A stretch of 64,000 nucleotides of DNA from Piscicola geometra (lineage: Eukaryota; Annelida; Clitellata; Hirudinida; Piscicolidae), in assembly GCA_943735955.1 (NCBI GenBank), contig OX030970.1, positions 5,240,869 to 5,304,868 of the forward strand. Direction: 5' to 3'. The notes below the pieces were generated by a model. That model made no database searches, was not told where the DNA came from, and worked only from the letters and a program-made list of their open reading frames with translations. Below are positions 35,695-62,001 of the stretch, piece after piece; positions within the stretch are counted from its first letter, which is position 1, and every line of letters starts with the position of its first letter. The translations under genes and the position numbers were made by a program.

Positions 35695-37189
35695 AATTAC
35701 CTTTTTAAACGAAGAATCAGTGATTTTCCAGTTGAAGTTACAGTTATGCAAATTTTAATTTTTCAGTTACTATTTCAGTTTCAGTAATTTTTGTTAGTTA
35801 CAGTTACAGTTAATCAAGATGGAGAAAAAATGAATTTTTATTTATAATACAGCCCGAATTAATGTTTAAAAGTCAAATTATTTAAAAGATATATAAATAT
35901 TTTATTCATAATATACGCTGTTCATTTTCATAAATGTCTTCAATTCCAGATTTTTGCTGAGGCGATTTTTTCCCCTGCAGTTAGGTCACCGCACACTCTT
36001 GCCACATACGCTTGTGAAGCGGGAGCTGAAACAATGTCTTGCGCAAAAGAAGCCAATAATCTAGGGTACTCAATAATTTAAGTGCTAACATTTCTCTTGT
36101 ATGTGGGTGAGACACAGAATGAACATTTAGCAGGACCTGAATTGCACGACGCATTGATGGATTATAAAAGGGTGCTGAGATACCGAGACATGAAAGTGTA
36201 AGACCCTTCTTAGTCCAGCAATCCATGCTAATGACAACGCGACGTCTAGTTTGAAGATGTTTACGAATTCGATCTTCTACATTGTTTTTATTTATATTTA
36301 TTTTTTTTTGGTCTATACTATTCACAGCCTGACAGACGCATGCCATGTTACAATGGTTCTGAGAACCATGGTTCTTATGCGCCAAGGCGCCACTCCACAC
36401 GACGTACACATCTTTCAATGCATACGTCGCAAACACCGCATCATATACACTAGGTATATGATAGTTCACGGTTGCTTCCAAGGATTCGAACTGGCAACCT
36501 TTAAGTTGCAAGTCCGACGTCTACCAACTAAGCCATCTCCGCTCCCTTTTATCAGAGAAATCATTTTCTCTGAACCTAGAATTTAGGTCCTAAATGATAG
36601 AAATTGCATATATTTACGACTGGTTAATTGAAATTATTTAAATGGCTTATAAATTATGCTCATAACTTAGTAAATAATATTGAAAAATGTAAATACGTAA
36701 ATAATTATCAACTACAGAGTGTTGCCTGGTAACTTTCTCCTTATCATTATCATCCTCTTCTGAAACCTGACATTCGCTTTTGTCGCATGAAGCTTCGTAA
36801 ATAAAATAGGCCCATATGGCATTTTCTTGTTTTCTGCCGCTATTAACCTTAAACATTTCATACAAATTAGTATAATCGGACTCGAAGAATGAAATAAATT
36901 AATCATATTATTGCTCAAAAACGTGCATCCGCCAATGTTTTATCTTGTAGCGCTTCCCATTTTTAAGTAGATATTTTTTAGTTACTTTAATTATTTTTAA
37001 AACTGAAACGAAAATAAAAAATTCAATTATTTTCAAAACGAAAACGAAAATAAAAACTTTAATTATTTTCAAAACGAAAACGAAAATATAAATTTTAATT
37101 ATTTTCAAAACGAAAAAAAAACTATAATTAATTCCAAAACGAAACTGAAATAAAAACTATAATTATTTTATGAAACGAAAATAACACTG
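35695..37189 (-). mobile_element. hAT transposon remnant with TTTTCG-type terminus
   Basis: The minus-strand terminus CAGTGTTATTTTCGTTTC lies at 37189. It is followed inward by subterminal repeats of TTTTCGTTTTGAAAATAATT (36960-37180), a BED finger remnant (IWAYFIYEASCDKSECQV, about 36750-36820) and a catalytic-region fragment (RRRVVISMDCWTKKGL, SVSHPHTREMLALKLL, 35975-36240). A SINE interrupts it at 36330-36546. The left end is not clearly defined. It looks like a larger relative of the MITE at 1199-1779 and is inserted in the LINE that continues at 37198. Confidence 0.75.
36330..36546 (-). mobile_element. tRNA-derived SINE (minus strand)
   Basis: On the minus strand: A-box-like TGGCTTAGTTGGTAG, B box AGTTCGAATCC, body CATATACCTAGTGTATATGA, and a tail with CCTTGGCGCATAAGAACC. 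It is the same family as 29902-30036, inserted in a hAT remnant. An open frame runs from the SINE into the transposase fragment by chance. Confidence 0.85.
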
Positions 37190-37197
37190 CTGTATAC

Positions 37198-40100
37198 TTT
37201 CAACTTTGTCTTGGTGGTGATGCCTCTTCTGTTCCAGACGTTAGGGTACAGCCTGCCAAAGGTGGAACTGGTTCTAGCAATCCTGATATTCACCTCGTCA
37301 TTGATAGTGACACTTTAGGATAGTGTACTGCCTAGGTAGGTGAACCGGTCCACTGTGTTGAGCTTTTGTCCATTGACCGTGATGTTAGGCTCAACGTAGG
37401 GCTTTCCGGGTGCTGGCTGATGAAGAACTTCAGTCTTCTTTGTGCTGATCGTCAGACCAAAGTTTGTGCAGGCGCTGGAGAACAGGTTAACGCTGCGTTG
37501 CATGTCGGCTTCTGAGACAGCGTTGAGGGCACAGTCATCAGCAAACAGCAGGTCTCTGATGATGTCTGTCGTAACTATGGTTTTTGTCTGGAGCCTCCAA
37601 AGGTTAAACAGTTTCTATCTGTGCGTTACTTCAGATTGACACCAACCACTTCATCTCTGAACGCATCGGTCAGCATGGCTGAAAACAGAGTTGGTGCCAG
37701 AACGCAGCCTTGCTTGACCCCGTTCGTGACTGGGAAAGTATCAGATGATTCTCCACTGTCTTGGACTCTGGCCTGCATGCCATCGTGGAATTTTTTCACC
37801 AAGACGATGAATTTCCTTGGACAACCGTACTTGGCCATGATCTTCCATAGACCCTCTCTACTGACGGTGTCGAAAGCCTTGGTGAGGTCCACATATGTAG
37901 AAAACAGGTCAGAGTTTTGCTCCTGACACCTTTCTTGCAGCTGCCTAGCAGCAAAAACCATGTCGATAGTTCCACGTTTTATTTCGGAAACCACACTCAC
38001 TTTCAGGCAAAAAACCTTGGTCAAGGTGGGCTGTGAGGCAAAAATCTTTCCCGCAATGGAAAGCAGTGATATGCCTCTGTGGTTGTCACAGGCCTATCTA
38101 CTTTCTTTCCGTTTGTAGAGATGTATAATGGAAGCATCTTTAAATTCTTGCGGAATCGTCTCTTTTTCCCACATCAATAAGTACAACTAATGGAGCCTTT
38201 TAGTCAGGGCTGGTCTCCCCTCCTTGTAGACCTCAGCTGGTATAGCGTCTGAACCAGGTGCTTTGCCACTGGAAAGAAGACGTATTGCTTCCTGGGTCTC
38301 GTGCAAGGTTGGAGGATCATCCAGTGCTTCGTTGGTGGGCACTTGGGGAAGACGATTGATGGCTTCGACGTTGATGTTGGAGGCGCAATTGACGACGTTG
38401 TCGAAGTGTCGGCTTTGTTACTCAGCCAATCGTCCTGCATCTTACGAAGTTTGAGCTGCACTGTTTTGCGTATGTTGATGTATGCATCTCTCCTTGTCGT
38501 GGACTTGGGGTTGGCGAAATAAGCTTGGTGGAGATTGTGTTTGTTATCCAATTACTGCTTGATGACTTCGCAATTCTCGTCAAACCAGTCCTTGTGCTTC
38601 TTGATCTGGGGTCCCAGAGTCTCTGAAGCTGCGGTGGAAATTAGCTCTCTAAGTGACGCCCAGTCTTCCTCCACATTCTGGTTATTCGGAGAGGTGGATT
38701 CCAAACGATCTTCCAAAGCGTCCACAAAAAACTGCTTGCAGCTGGCACAATTGAGCTTGGCGATATTTAGTCGTTTGGGAACCTTTTTGCCTTGGAGCGT
38801 CGTTTCAGCTGAATGCGGATCTTAAGCTTGGTGATAATGAGACGGTGGTCTGTCCAGCATTCAGCACCACACACTGACTTGGTCACTCGTACATCTTGCC
38901 TGTTTTTCTTCCTCACGATGACGTAGTCGATAAGATGCCAGTGCTTTGAGCGAGGGTGCATCCATGACGTCCGATTACGAGTAGGAAGGCGGAAGATCGT
39001 GTTTGTGATCACAAGATCATGTTCAGCGCAAATTTGGAGCAAGAGAAGGCCGTTGCTGTTGCAGTGGCCCACTCCATGATGTCCGAGGACTCTTTTCCAG
39101 GCAGCGTTTTCCTTGCCAACTCTTGCGTTGAAGTCACCTAGCAAGACGAGTTTGTCCCCCTTTGGAACGTCGGCAATGACAGTGTGAAGTTCTTTGTAGA
39201 ACCTTGTCTTTATTTCACCTGGGTTGGTCATGGTTGGGGCGTAGGCGCTGATGATGGTATGATGCTTTCTTCCACCCATCAGTGAGAGTTTCATGGTCAT
39301 GAGCCACTCATTCACTCCTTTGGGAAGTCCTGCCAGCTTTTTTTAACTGCAAAGCCAACACCTGCTTCTCGTCGTTCTTCGCTGGGTCTGCCACTCCAGA
39401 AGAATGTGTAGCCAGAGCCTCTTTCGCAGAGCTCTCCTTCTTCCACAATCCTGGTCTCGCTCAGGACTGCGATGTCGATGCCGTATCTGGCGAGCTCTTG
39501 ACCAATCAGGGCTATTCTCCTCTGGGGTCTGTCCACATCGACTTTGTCCAAAAGTGTCCGAACATTCCATGTGCCCAGTTTAAGAGGACTTATTTTGGAT
39601 TTTTTTTCTACTGCTTTTATAGGGTCCCCACCAACCGCGGTGAGCTGGCCAGAGAAGTTTGGAACAGGCAATTTTTAGGGCACTTTTTCTAGCTCTTTTC
39701 TCATGCCAGGAGGAGAACAGTGCATTTCTGAAAAGAGCTGCTTAGTCGCCCAGGGGGCTGCCGGACTCCACCGCTGTTCCATATCGGCAAAGAACGACCC
39801 AATGCCCTGAGCCGCCTGTGTGAAGGGTCACGACTACGACTCCCAGTGTACCCACACTTGCCGCTTCATCGCTTGCCTGTCGCCACAGGACTTGTCGAAT
39901 GAGGTGAATGAATGACTAAAAGTGACTTGCGCGATGAATTGGATTAAAGTGAGAAAGAGTTGCGCAGTTCGTCGATCTCACTCTCTCGCCCGAGACCATC
40001 TTGATCCAGTAGCAAGACAGAGACGGCTGGAGATGTAAATGGGTGCAGTGGATGGCCATGATGTTCTTCGTGTCTCGTCATGCTTTAAGCGTTCCACAAA

Positions 40101-40400
40101 GCTTTGCTGAGAATCGCCTTCTTGACCGTTGACCGATTCCAGTCTTCATGTGCATAGGTAGACATATCTAGACCACTGCGCACGTTACAGTTCCAATCTT
40201 CATTCCAAGCCCTGGAACAGGGAGTCAAGTTAGTTATAGCGCCAACAACCCGCTTTCGCCCCTTCAGCATTCAGCATTATCCATGGAGTGCCACGAGGAG
40301 GCATGCTGTTGGACTTTGGAACAGAGTCTGCAACGCAGGTCGACCTTTTCTCAGTTTTTCTTGGGGAACCCCCGGACCAGGAGGAAACCCACTGAGAGTC
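37198..40400 (-). pseudogene. APE-type LINE with two-domain ORF2, decayed
   Basis: On the minus strand, from 5' to 3': a GC-rich 5' region (40400-39680), endonuclease start 39312-39671 (KLGTWNVRTL, LSETRI, SGYTFFWSGRP), endonuclease remainder 38767-39315 (SAYAPTMTNPGE, LLGDFNARVGKE, WTDHRLIITKL), linker 38204-38551, RT 37626-38024 (YVDLTKAFDTV, NGVKQGCVLAPTLFS) and late RT/thumb 37315-37503 (TKKTEVLHQP, FTYLGSTLS). Such LINEs are often mis-annotated as craniofacial development protein 2. Several frameshifts disrupt it. The 3' part is cut by the hAT terminus at 37189. Confidence 0.9.
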
Positions 40401-40879
40401 TTGCTCCACATAGAAAGAATAGAAGCCAAGTTAACCTATTAACGAAATTTCCATTAATGGCAGACATATGGGTTAATCCAGAATCGATTACAGACTTACG
40501 ATTTGCAGTGTCTTACTTGTTTTTAAAAAGAATGGAAAATCGTATCGAAGACTGGATGCATTTTTTAGTAAAAAAGGAATATAAAAATATTATCCATGTA
40601 AAATATTAATAATAAATACTACAATATTATACTTTCAAGCTATCTAAAAATTGAAAATAGGCTAAAAACGCATGTCATAAATTTATTTTACAAATCTCAA
40701 ATATTAAATATTTAGATTTATGTTTCAGTTAGTTCAATCAATTAATCACAGGCATTTATATAGCGCTTTTTATCTAATTCAAAAGCGCTTTTAAATAAAT
40801 TAGTTAAATAAAACGGTTTTTAGACCACTACCAATATATTTATATATATATATCAATTTAAATATAAAAAAACAAACGA
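40401..40879. other. AT-rich spacer with an L2-like 3' tail remnant
   Basis: Near 40732-40800 the motif ATCAATTAATCACAGGCATT followed by TATAGCGCTTTT resembles an inverted L2-like LINE tail. No gene is seen in the rest. Confidence 0.5.
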
Positions 40880-41336
40880 ACAATAATCCAGTCTCACCCA
40901 CACCACCATGAAAATCACCGCCATAAAATCAACAATAAAAATTCAATCATCACCACAGTACCAACACTCATACCACATCCTCCTCAAAACCACAAAACAC
41001 AATCGTCATTCTTCTCAATTTTCTGTCTTGACACTGGTGCCGAGGTTGCAATAGAGGGTGAAGGAGAAGTCCTTGCCAGCACTGGAACTGCTGCTGCTAT
41101 GGGAGGTTTTCTCCTTTATGTCGCAGCTCTTTTGATTCCCTGCGGCCATATTGGTCTGCTGCGGCCATTCCTTGATAGATTCAAAACAACCAACATTCGC
41201 ACAAAAAAACATTCTAATTAATTAAATGTAATTTTTATTTAGAATTAAGATTCTAAAATTTTAATATACTATACCCAAAACCGTTTAATACACACATTTA
41301 TTTGAGTGGCTGCCAAAATAGCAACCGCTAACCAAA
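40880..41336 (-). mobile_element. Repeat R, minus copy, with conserved short ORF
   Basis: About 450 bp repeated in inverse orientation at 61545-62001. On the minus strand it starts with a head GGTTAGCGGTTGCTATTTTG similar to the E-retroposon hairpin head. It contains a 65-codon open frame (41212-41015: KEWPQQTNMAAGNQ, SSSSSSAGKDF, KTEN stop) and continues with GATGATTGTG-rich sequence. It may be a SINE-like family or duplicated exon; function unknown. Confidence 0.65.
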
Positions 41337-41783
41337 GTTTTCTCCGGTTTGATTTATTCAGTCAAAGGCATATTTAAAAACGTTTTTTACTTTTTTCGAT
41401 ATAAGAATACTCAATTTATATGAGTTTTTGGCTATTTTGTTCATTCCAACAATTTCTGTTCTGATTTCAGCGTCTCGCTGATCATCACGATTTATTAAGC
41501 AACAAGTGAGTAATATAATTTTGTTTTTTTCTGAATACATTTTATGTGTGAAAAAAGATAAATTTCAAATATTGGGCTCTTATGTTTATTTTTCGTAAAA
41601 CTATATCACTATTTTATATCATGCAGACCATGACTTTAACAAAAATGTCCAATTCTCATAATACTAGTAATAGGTTTCATGAATTTAAAGTCGTTTTAAT
41701 AATAATAATAATAATAATATAAAAAAAGTAATATTTTTAATTATTTTTATAATGTTAATTAAAGAATGCATTGAGTGAAGAGT
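41337..41783. other. AT-rich spacer
   Basis: No supported feature apart from an (ATA)n run near 41700-41720. Confidence 0.45.
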
Positions 41784-41791
41784 ATTCTGAC

Positions 41792-43164
41792 TAGAGGTCG
41801 GACCGGGTACCCGATCTGACCGGGAACGGGAATCAATATTCAAATCGGGAACGGAAAAACGGGAATGAGAGTTATTGGGATTGGATTCTTTAACAATGAT
41901 TTTTCAGCAAACTTGTAAGTATGGAAATCTTTATTTCATCGATACTCCGTACTTGAAATAAGTATTAAATGCAATATAAATATATAACGAGGCCACCATT
42001 GCCAATGTCGAAATCTCCAACACTGCATTTGAAGTTGTTATGATGAATCCAAAGATAAGGGAGATTAGAAAAAATGGGTGATGATGAAAACTTTTTAGAT
42101 GAAATCAAAATGGTCAGTTATATTATTTTAATTTTATAAATTAAAATTTGAATTTGAATGATTAATTTCCAAATGATTGCTCAGTTGATCATTTCGACAA
42201 AAGAAAAGATGCCATTGATCTTATTCATATGACAGCATGTCTGTTGCATCCCCAGTATGAAAGAATAATAGGAAAAAAGTTTGGGATAGAAAAGAAATAA
42301 ATACCAAGACTTTCATTAGAGAAAATTTAATTCTATTTTGTACAGCCAGACCAAGCTGCAGTGCCGTTGAGAAAAAAAACAAATGATGGTTATTTAGACC
42401 TATTATGTTTGTTTTTATAACGTAAAAATCATAATAAAATTATTATACTATCAATTTATACGAATGATTTTATATTTGCAGTTGTGGAGAATAAGAATGT
42501 TGTCAAAAAACATATTTCTAACATTATTGAAGAATTAATAATAATGAACAAAGAAAAAATTCAGAAGAGGATGAATTGTACAAATATTCACAATTACATC
42601 TCAAAAAATTGAAAATTATAAAGATTTTTTATTTTGTTTGAATAAAATAAGCAATTTTAAAATACTACAAGAAGTAGCCAAAATTTTGTTCAGTATATCT
42701 GCAAGTTATATTCGCTGTGAACGGAATTTTTCAATATGTGGTCGTTTAACTTCAGACTAGAGGTCGGACATAGACGATTTTTCATTCCCGGTCCCGTCCC
42801 GTTCCCGAAATTTGTTTTCCCGTCCCGTCCCGTTCCCGATGGGACATCAGAATTTTGATTCCCGTCCCGTCCCGTCCCCGAAATTTTTTTTCCGTCCCGA
42901 CTCGTTCCCAAAAGCTTTTTGTTTTTTTATTCATTTTCGCTGCCGTTTTCACTGGTCCCAAACTTGCTAGTTCTAAAATTTCTTAAAATTTATTTTTTTG
43001 AAAGTCAGAAAATATTTCTTTTAATAAAATTAAAAAAACACGATTTAAATTTCAAATATTCATTGAAATGAAAGTATTGAAGTTAGTCATTGTTTTTGAA
43101 GGGAAAACAAATTTCGGGAACGGGACGGGACCGGGAATGAAAAATCGTCCATGTCCGACCTCTA
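41792..43164 (+). mobile_element. hAT element with TAGAGGTCGGAC ends and perfect TSD
   Basis: It starts TAGAGGTCGGAC and ends GTCCGACCTCTA. ATTCTGAC flanks both ends (41784-41791 and 43165-43172). Subterminal repeats of CGGGAACGGGAATC and CCCGTCCCGTTCCCG fill the ends. A degenerate dimerisation motif (ISASYIRCERNF) is encoded near 42690-42730. A second copy of the left terminus at 42757 pairs with the right end over more than 60 bp, so the right part (42757-43164) is itself a fold-back unit. Confidence 0.87.
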
Positions 43165-43296
43165 ATTCTGACATAAGCATCGTCTAATAATTTATTCCAT
43201 GAAGCTTCTAAACTAGTAAAATAGCACTGTTTGTTCCGATTATCATAATGGTGATCGGGACATTAATACACTATTATGATATGTGCTTTCTTAGTT

Positions 43297-43323
43297 CTCA
43301 TCATCATCATCATCATGATCATG

Positions 43324-43358
<35 letters not shown>

Positions 43359-43386
43359 CTTCATCATCATAATCATGATCATGATT

Positions 43387-43418
<32 letters not shown>

Positions 43419-43495
43419 TATCATCATCATCATGATCATCATCATCATTATCATCGTCTTCGTCGTCGTCATCATCATCATCATCATCACCACAA
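43297..43495. repeat. (CAT)n microsatellite
   Basis: Imperfect CAT array with GATCATGATCATGAT variants. Confidence 0.95.
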
Positions 43496-43978
43496 TCTTC
43501 AAGTCATTCACAGCAACTAACTTCATATGGCCTAAAAGGGTCTTAAAGGCTTATGGCTGAGTTGATGTACTAACGAGAAGGAATAGATTCGTTCTCAGAA
43601 ACCAAAGGTAAGTTTTTCTTCCTAAAATGAAAGGTTTTTGAAAGTGAATTTTTGCTAGTAAATAACTTTGGAGATACGTGTTGAATGGCCTTGGGGCTTA
43701 AGACTCGTTTGCCAGATGTTTTAAAGTGCTTTAAATGATGGCTTGAAAGAAATAAAATGAAACTTAAAGAGTGATAAATATGAAGAGGAAATGAATGCGC
43801 AGTGGGATTTTCATGAGACATATCGATTAGCTGCGTGAAAACTTCATTAACTAGTGAAGAGAATATCGCTGATTTTTTTCATAAATGCGGGTCTGCCTGG
43901 TGCTGTGAGCAGTTCGTGATCGATCCTACCTCCAATCAGTACCTTTCTAACTCGAAGCAGTCCTTAGAGAGAACAGAA
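43496..43978. other. Upstream region of the carbonic anhydrase-like gene
   Basis: No clear TATA box or known motif. The frame of exon 1 is open upstream to 43835, but the ATG at 43979 begins a proper signal peptide. Confidence 0.4.
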
Positions 43979-45755
43979 ATGAAGGTGTTGTTACCATGTC
44001 TGCAAGTTCTCTTGCTCTGTGGCCTTCTCTCTCGTGCTGGTTAGTCAAGTTACGTCATTTCGTTGAGCATGTCAGCACAACATATATTTCGCCTGCCACA
44101 TCATCATTAGCTTTGTTGCAAGGCAGATGTCATTAAAAAAGCACAAATTCCGGCTCCAGAAATGGACGTTTGCACAGAAGGGAAGAAGCAGTCTCCCATT
44201 GCTCTCAACTCCGGCAGCTCTATAAACCTCAAAGCGATGAACAATGTACAGTTTATGTGGGAGGAAAAGGCTGCTCACAGTGCCACCGCAATTTTAAGAA
44301 ACACGGACTTTTCATGTTAGCATCGTTTTTGTAAATTGTTCGCCAACAAACCTTGCCACAACATCAACATCAACATCTTTTTAAACTCCAAAATCTTTCC
44401 AGTGTCAGCCACTTTCACCGGCTTGAAGGCTTACACGATGGTCGACAGTGTAAAGTATGCCATCTCCTCCATAGACTTCCACTGGCCTTCTGAACACTCC
44501 GTTGATGTGAAGTCCTATGCTGCAGAGGTTGTTGTCTGAATGGGTTACATCCACTTGATACACACTTTTAATCATATTTGAATAATATTCTACACAATGT
44601 TATTATAAATAGAAAGTTAAAAATAAGATATATCACAAAACTCAAGTTTCATGCAAAAAATACATGCAATTTCAACCACTTAGTTTCTTCAGTCTATATA
44701 TTACTTTATATCTGCTTGTCTCTGTCATAGATGGCATCATGATGACGATCCTCATGCGAACCTCTCAGGTGGAGATGTTCTTCCAGAACCCTAAGTACCA
44801 ATTTCCAGATGAGGCGAACAGCAAGCAGGATGGCTACATCGTCGTCTCTGTCCTTCTCACCGTTCGTTTCGTCTCGCGAATTGACCATTGAGCCTTGAAA
44901 ATAAGCATTGATCTTTTCATTCCTAATGCTCGCAATAGCCCATTATTAAAAAATTATATAAATTATTTCTGTTTATATATAACTGTTTTATTTATTCTTA
45001 CTATCAATATTATTCATGTATTCATTAAAAAAAGTTTTTCTACAATTAACCACGGCTATCACGTTTGAAGCAAAGCAAGTCTAAAGATGTTTCTGCATTA
45101 GAAACCATCCTGGCACAGGTTCCTCAAGTAGTTCGTCCAGGTCATAAATGTGTTTTCTAGCCTAACCCACTTTTTTGGAATGTCATTATTTTAAAGTTTT
45201 TCAAGCAAACTCAAGCATAGATTCAGTCGAGTATGCTCCATCCACAACCACCTTCAGGATCCACAGCCATTCTCCATCTCCCATCGGACTTCAGCCTGAA
45301 AAGCCTCTTGCCTGACAAAACTTCCGACTACTTCCGCTACGAAGGTAGTTTGACCTACTACCCCTGCACCGAAGGCCTCAAGAGGGTGGTCTTCAAGAAT
45401 CCTCTCGGAGTCAGCAAGGACTTTGTGAGTGCCCTGCTGTTGCTGAGAAAGCTTTAATTTCACGCTATTAACCACTTTAGAGAAAGCTCCATTAGCTTCA
45501 ACATGCGTAAGAAACTCTATAATAAGTAGGAACATCTATTTGAGTTCAATTGTTTATAGGCAATATACCGATTGAAGTTGTTGAGAATTTATAATTATGT
45601 GCCTGCTTAACTCACTGAACGACTACAATAAGGTAAAACGTTTTCTTTCTCAGTTGGAAAAATTGAAAACTATGCATTCTTCTGAGGGACCCAACCTGCA
45701 AAACAACCGAGAAATTCAGCCACTAAACAGCAGGGTGGTTTACAAATCCTTCTAG
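43979..45755 (+). CDS. Secreted alpha-carbonic anhydrase homologue, predicted catalytically impaired, 7 exons
   Basis: Exons: 43979-44039, 44127-44315, 44403-44527, 44769-44861, 45071-45140, 45258-45424, 45654-45755. GT-AG junctions in consistent phase give 268 residues. Residues 1-20 form a signal peptide (LLPCLQVLLLCGLL). The alpha-CA fold is recognised by EGKKQSPIALN (39-48), SEHSVDVKSYAAE (113-125), QNPKY, DYFRYEGSLTYYPCTE (around 203-218) and VVFKNPLGVS. C36 and C216 probably form the disulfide of extracellular CAs. Of the three zinc histidines, H94 aligns with D108, H96 with H110 (kept) and H119 with E127. Loss of two ligands suggests no normal CO2 hydration, as in CA-related proteins; a binding role is inference. 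The E127 position depends on the exon 4 acceptor at 44768, which gives a gap-free alignment. Confidence 0.88.
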
Positions 45756-46933
45756 TCGATTTGACTCGAGTCGCTGGTCGGTGCTGGTGTGCAAGTTTGA
45801 AAAATATATCAGTTAAAGTTTTGAAATGATAAGACATTTAGGTTTGTCATTTCGACATGAATAAAACTTGTGACTTTTCAATCTAAAAAAATTCAAATGC
45901 TGTTTTCAAAATCAATAAAATCTTGACATCAGCAAGGTGGGTGAGGAAAGAAACAATGAGTTAGACTTTAGAGCTGGCAGTTGAGAATGCGAGTTCCATT
46001 GCGAGTTCGGCGAGATAAACGCCTCCCACAATCTATTCGATTGAAAGGTCGAAGTTTGATAAGTCAACGCGTGAAAATTATATTTCAGAAAGCCTGAAGG
46101 TGTAGAGTATTTCGTATAAAATATTTGATATGAAATGACCAATCAATCTGAAAGTGAATGAAGCAGTGAATGCAGAGTCATTGATGGCTGTGCAGACTAA
46201 CTGATCTTTTCGTTCGCATTTTTATTTGAAGAATAACAACTTATAACAGGAAACAAACTTTGTTTTAATCTTATTGCAGTTTTGAGAGTGTAAATAATTA
46301 TCAGTTAATTTGTATTAAATAGTTACCTTGGAATAACAAAACTTTCTTGCTCTTCACAGCTATTTGTTAAAAGTTTGAAACTGTAAATAAATGTTTTTTT
46401 TTCTTTTTTGAAAATGTTATAAAATAAATATGCTGAAGCCAGAAAAGACGGACGAGTCCCAAACAAGTCTTGGTAGGAATACTTTGAAACATTCGTTAAC
46501 CATTTTTTTGACGCTACCTAAATAAGCAATATTTACTTTATTTATTTTCTAAATACTTGTTCAAAACATTGTTTTTAATTGTTATTTATTCATCTAATTT
46601 TCCTTCAAATGACTTTAAACAGTTTGACTAAGTTATTATAGAAGGAAAATAATTTCCTGTTAATAAGTAACAAAACAATGAAATGCTCAAAGACACTAAT
46701 ATAAAAACTGATAAATTGAAAGTGAGATCGTAAAAATAGTTGCTCAAATGATTGAAAAACATTATTAGTATATAGAGAATAATCTATTATATTTTGAAGT
46801 TACATAAATGAGATCCTACAATAAGAAAGATCCAAGGGTCAAAAATATATAAAAACTAATAATTTTGCAAAGCATTTCGAAGTGAATGAATTGTAAATAG
46901 TTGCTGAAAGATGTTCTGACCGCAGCAGGAGAC
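45756..46933. other. Intergenic AT-rich stretch
   Basis: Spacer between the carbonic anhydrase-like gene and the SLC15 gene. AATAAA-like motifs near 45861 and 46424 are possible poly(A) signals for the former. No clear promoter element is visible. Confidence 0.4.
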
Positions 46934-61129
<14,196 letters not shown>

Positions 61130-61544
61130 CTTTAGTCCAGTTCAACGATAATTATGGTAATCATATCTTTTTATATCGCAATCTTAAATCTTGATTGATA
61201 TTTACTGATTTTTCGGGTAGTTATATTAACTGAGTTTCATTGTCTTATTGTTTCAATGCGATCTCTAAACATTTTCAGTTATCTTTTATTTTCAGTCTCG
61301 CCATACATGATTGTATTGAAATTTCCATTTTGTTTCCACAACATGCGTCGTCTTTTACCTCTTCATGATCGTTTAGGAATCTTGAAATGACTAAAAATGA
61401 TTTACTTTGGGTCGAGATCCTGGAGATACCCGAGAGGTTACTGAAGAACCCATAGATATCCTACAAACAACAAGTAGTATATACTATATCTATGATACTA
61501 TATCTATGGAAAAACCTGACTTAGATATTTATACAATTTGGAGT
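61130..61544. other. SLC15 3' region
   Basis: AT-rich; no gene. AATAAA near 61551 is a possible poly(A) signal but lies at the edge of repeat R. Confidence 0.4.
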
Positions 61545-62001
61545 CGCTCAAATAAATTTGTGGAATAAACGGTTTTGGGTATAGTATATTAAAATTTTAA
61601 AATCTTTAGTCTAAATAAAAATTACATTTAATTAATAAGAATGTTTTTTTTGTGAATGTTGGTTGTTTTGAATCTGTCAAGGAATGGCCGCAGCAGACCA
61701 AGATGGCCGCAGGGAATCAATTGAGCTGCGACATAAAGAAGAAAACCTTCCATAGCAGCAGCAGTTCCAGTGCTGGCAAGGACTTCTCTTCCACCCTCTA
61801 TCGCAGCCTCGGCACCAGTGACAAGACAGAAAATTGAGAAGAATGATGATTGTGTTTTGTGGTTTTGAGGATGATGTTGTGATGATTGTGCTGTGGTATG
61901 AGTGTTGGTACTGTGGTGATGATTGAATTTTTTATTGGTGGAGATAGTGATTTTTTGGTAGTGATAATATTCATGGTGGTGTGGGTGAGGTTGGATTATT
62001 G
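61545..62001 (+). mobile_element. Repeat R, plus copy, with conserved short ORF
   Basis: Inverse copy of 40880-41336. The 61-codon open frame at 61652-61837 (KEWPQQTKMAAGNQ, SSSSSSAGKDF, DKTEN stop) aligns without gaps to the other copy. Most differences are single substitutions and both end at the same stop. The sequence after the frame is also shared. Confidence 0.65.

Noticed and set aside
39312..39671. Cellular craniofacial development protein gene
   Set aside because: The similarity is to LINE endonucleases often annotated with that name, and RT motifs follow on the same strand.
44664..44768. Earlier acceptor for carbonic anhydrase-like exon 4 at about 44730
   Set aside because: It gives a stop or a phase mismatch; the acceptor at 44768 keeps phase and gives a gap-free family alignment.
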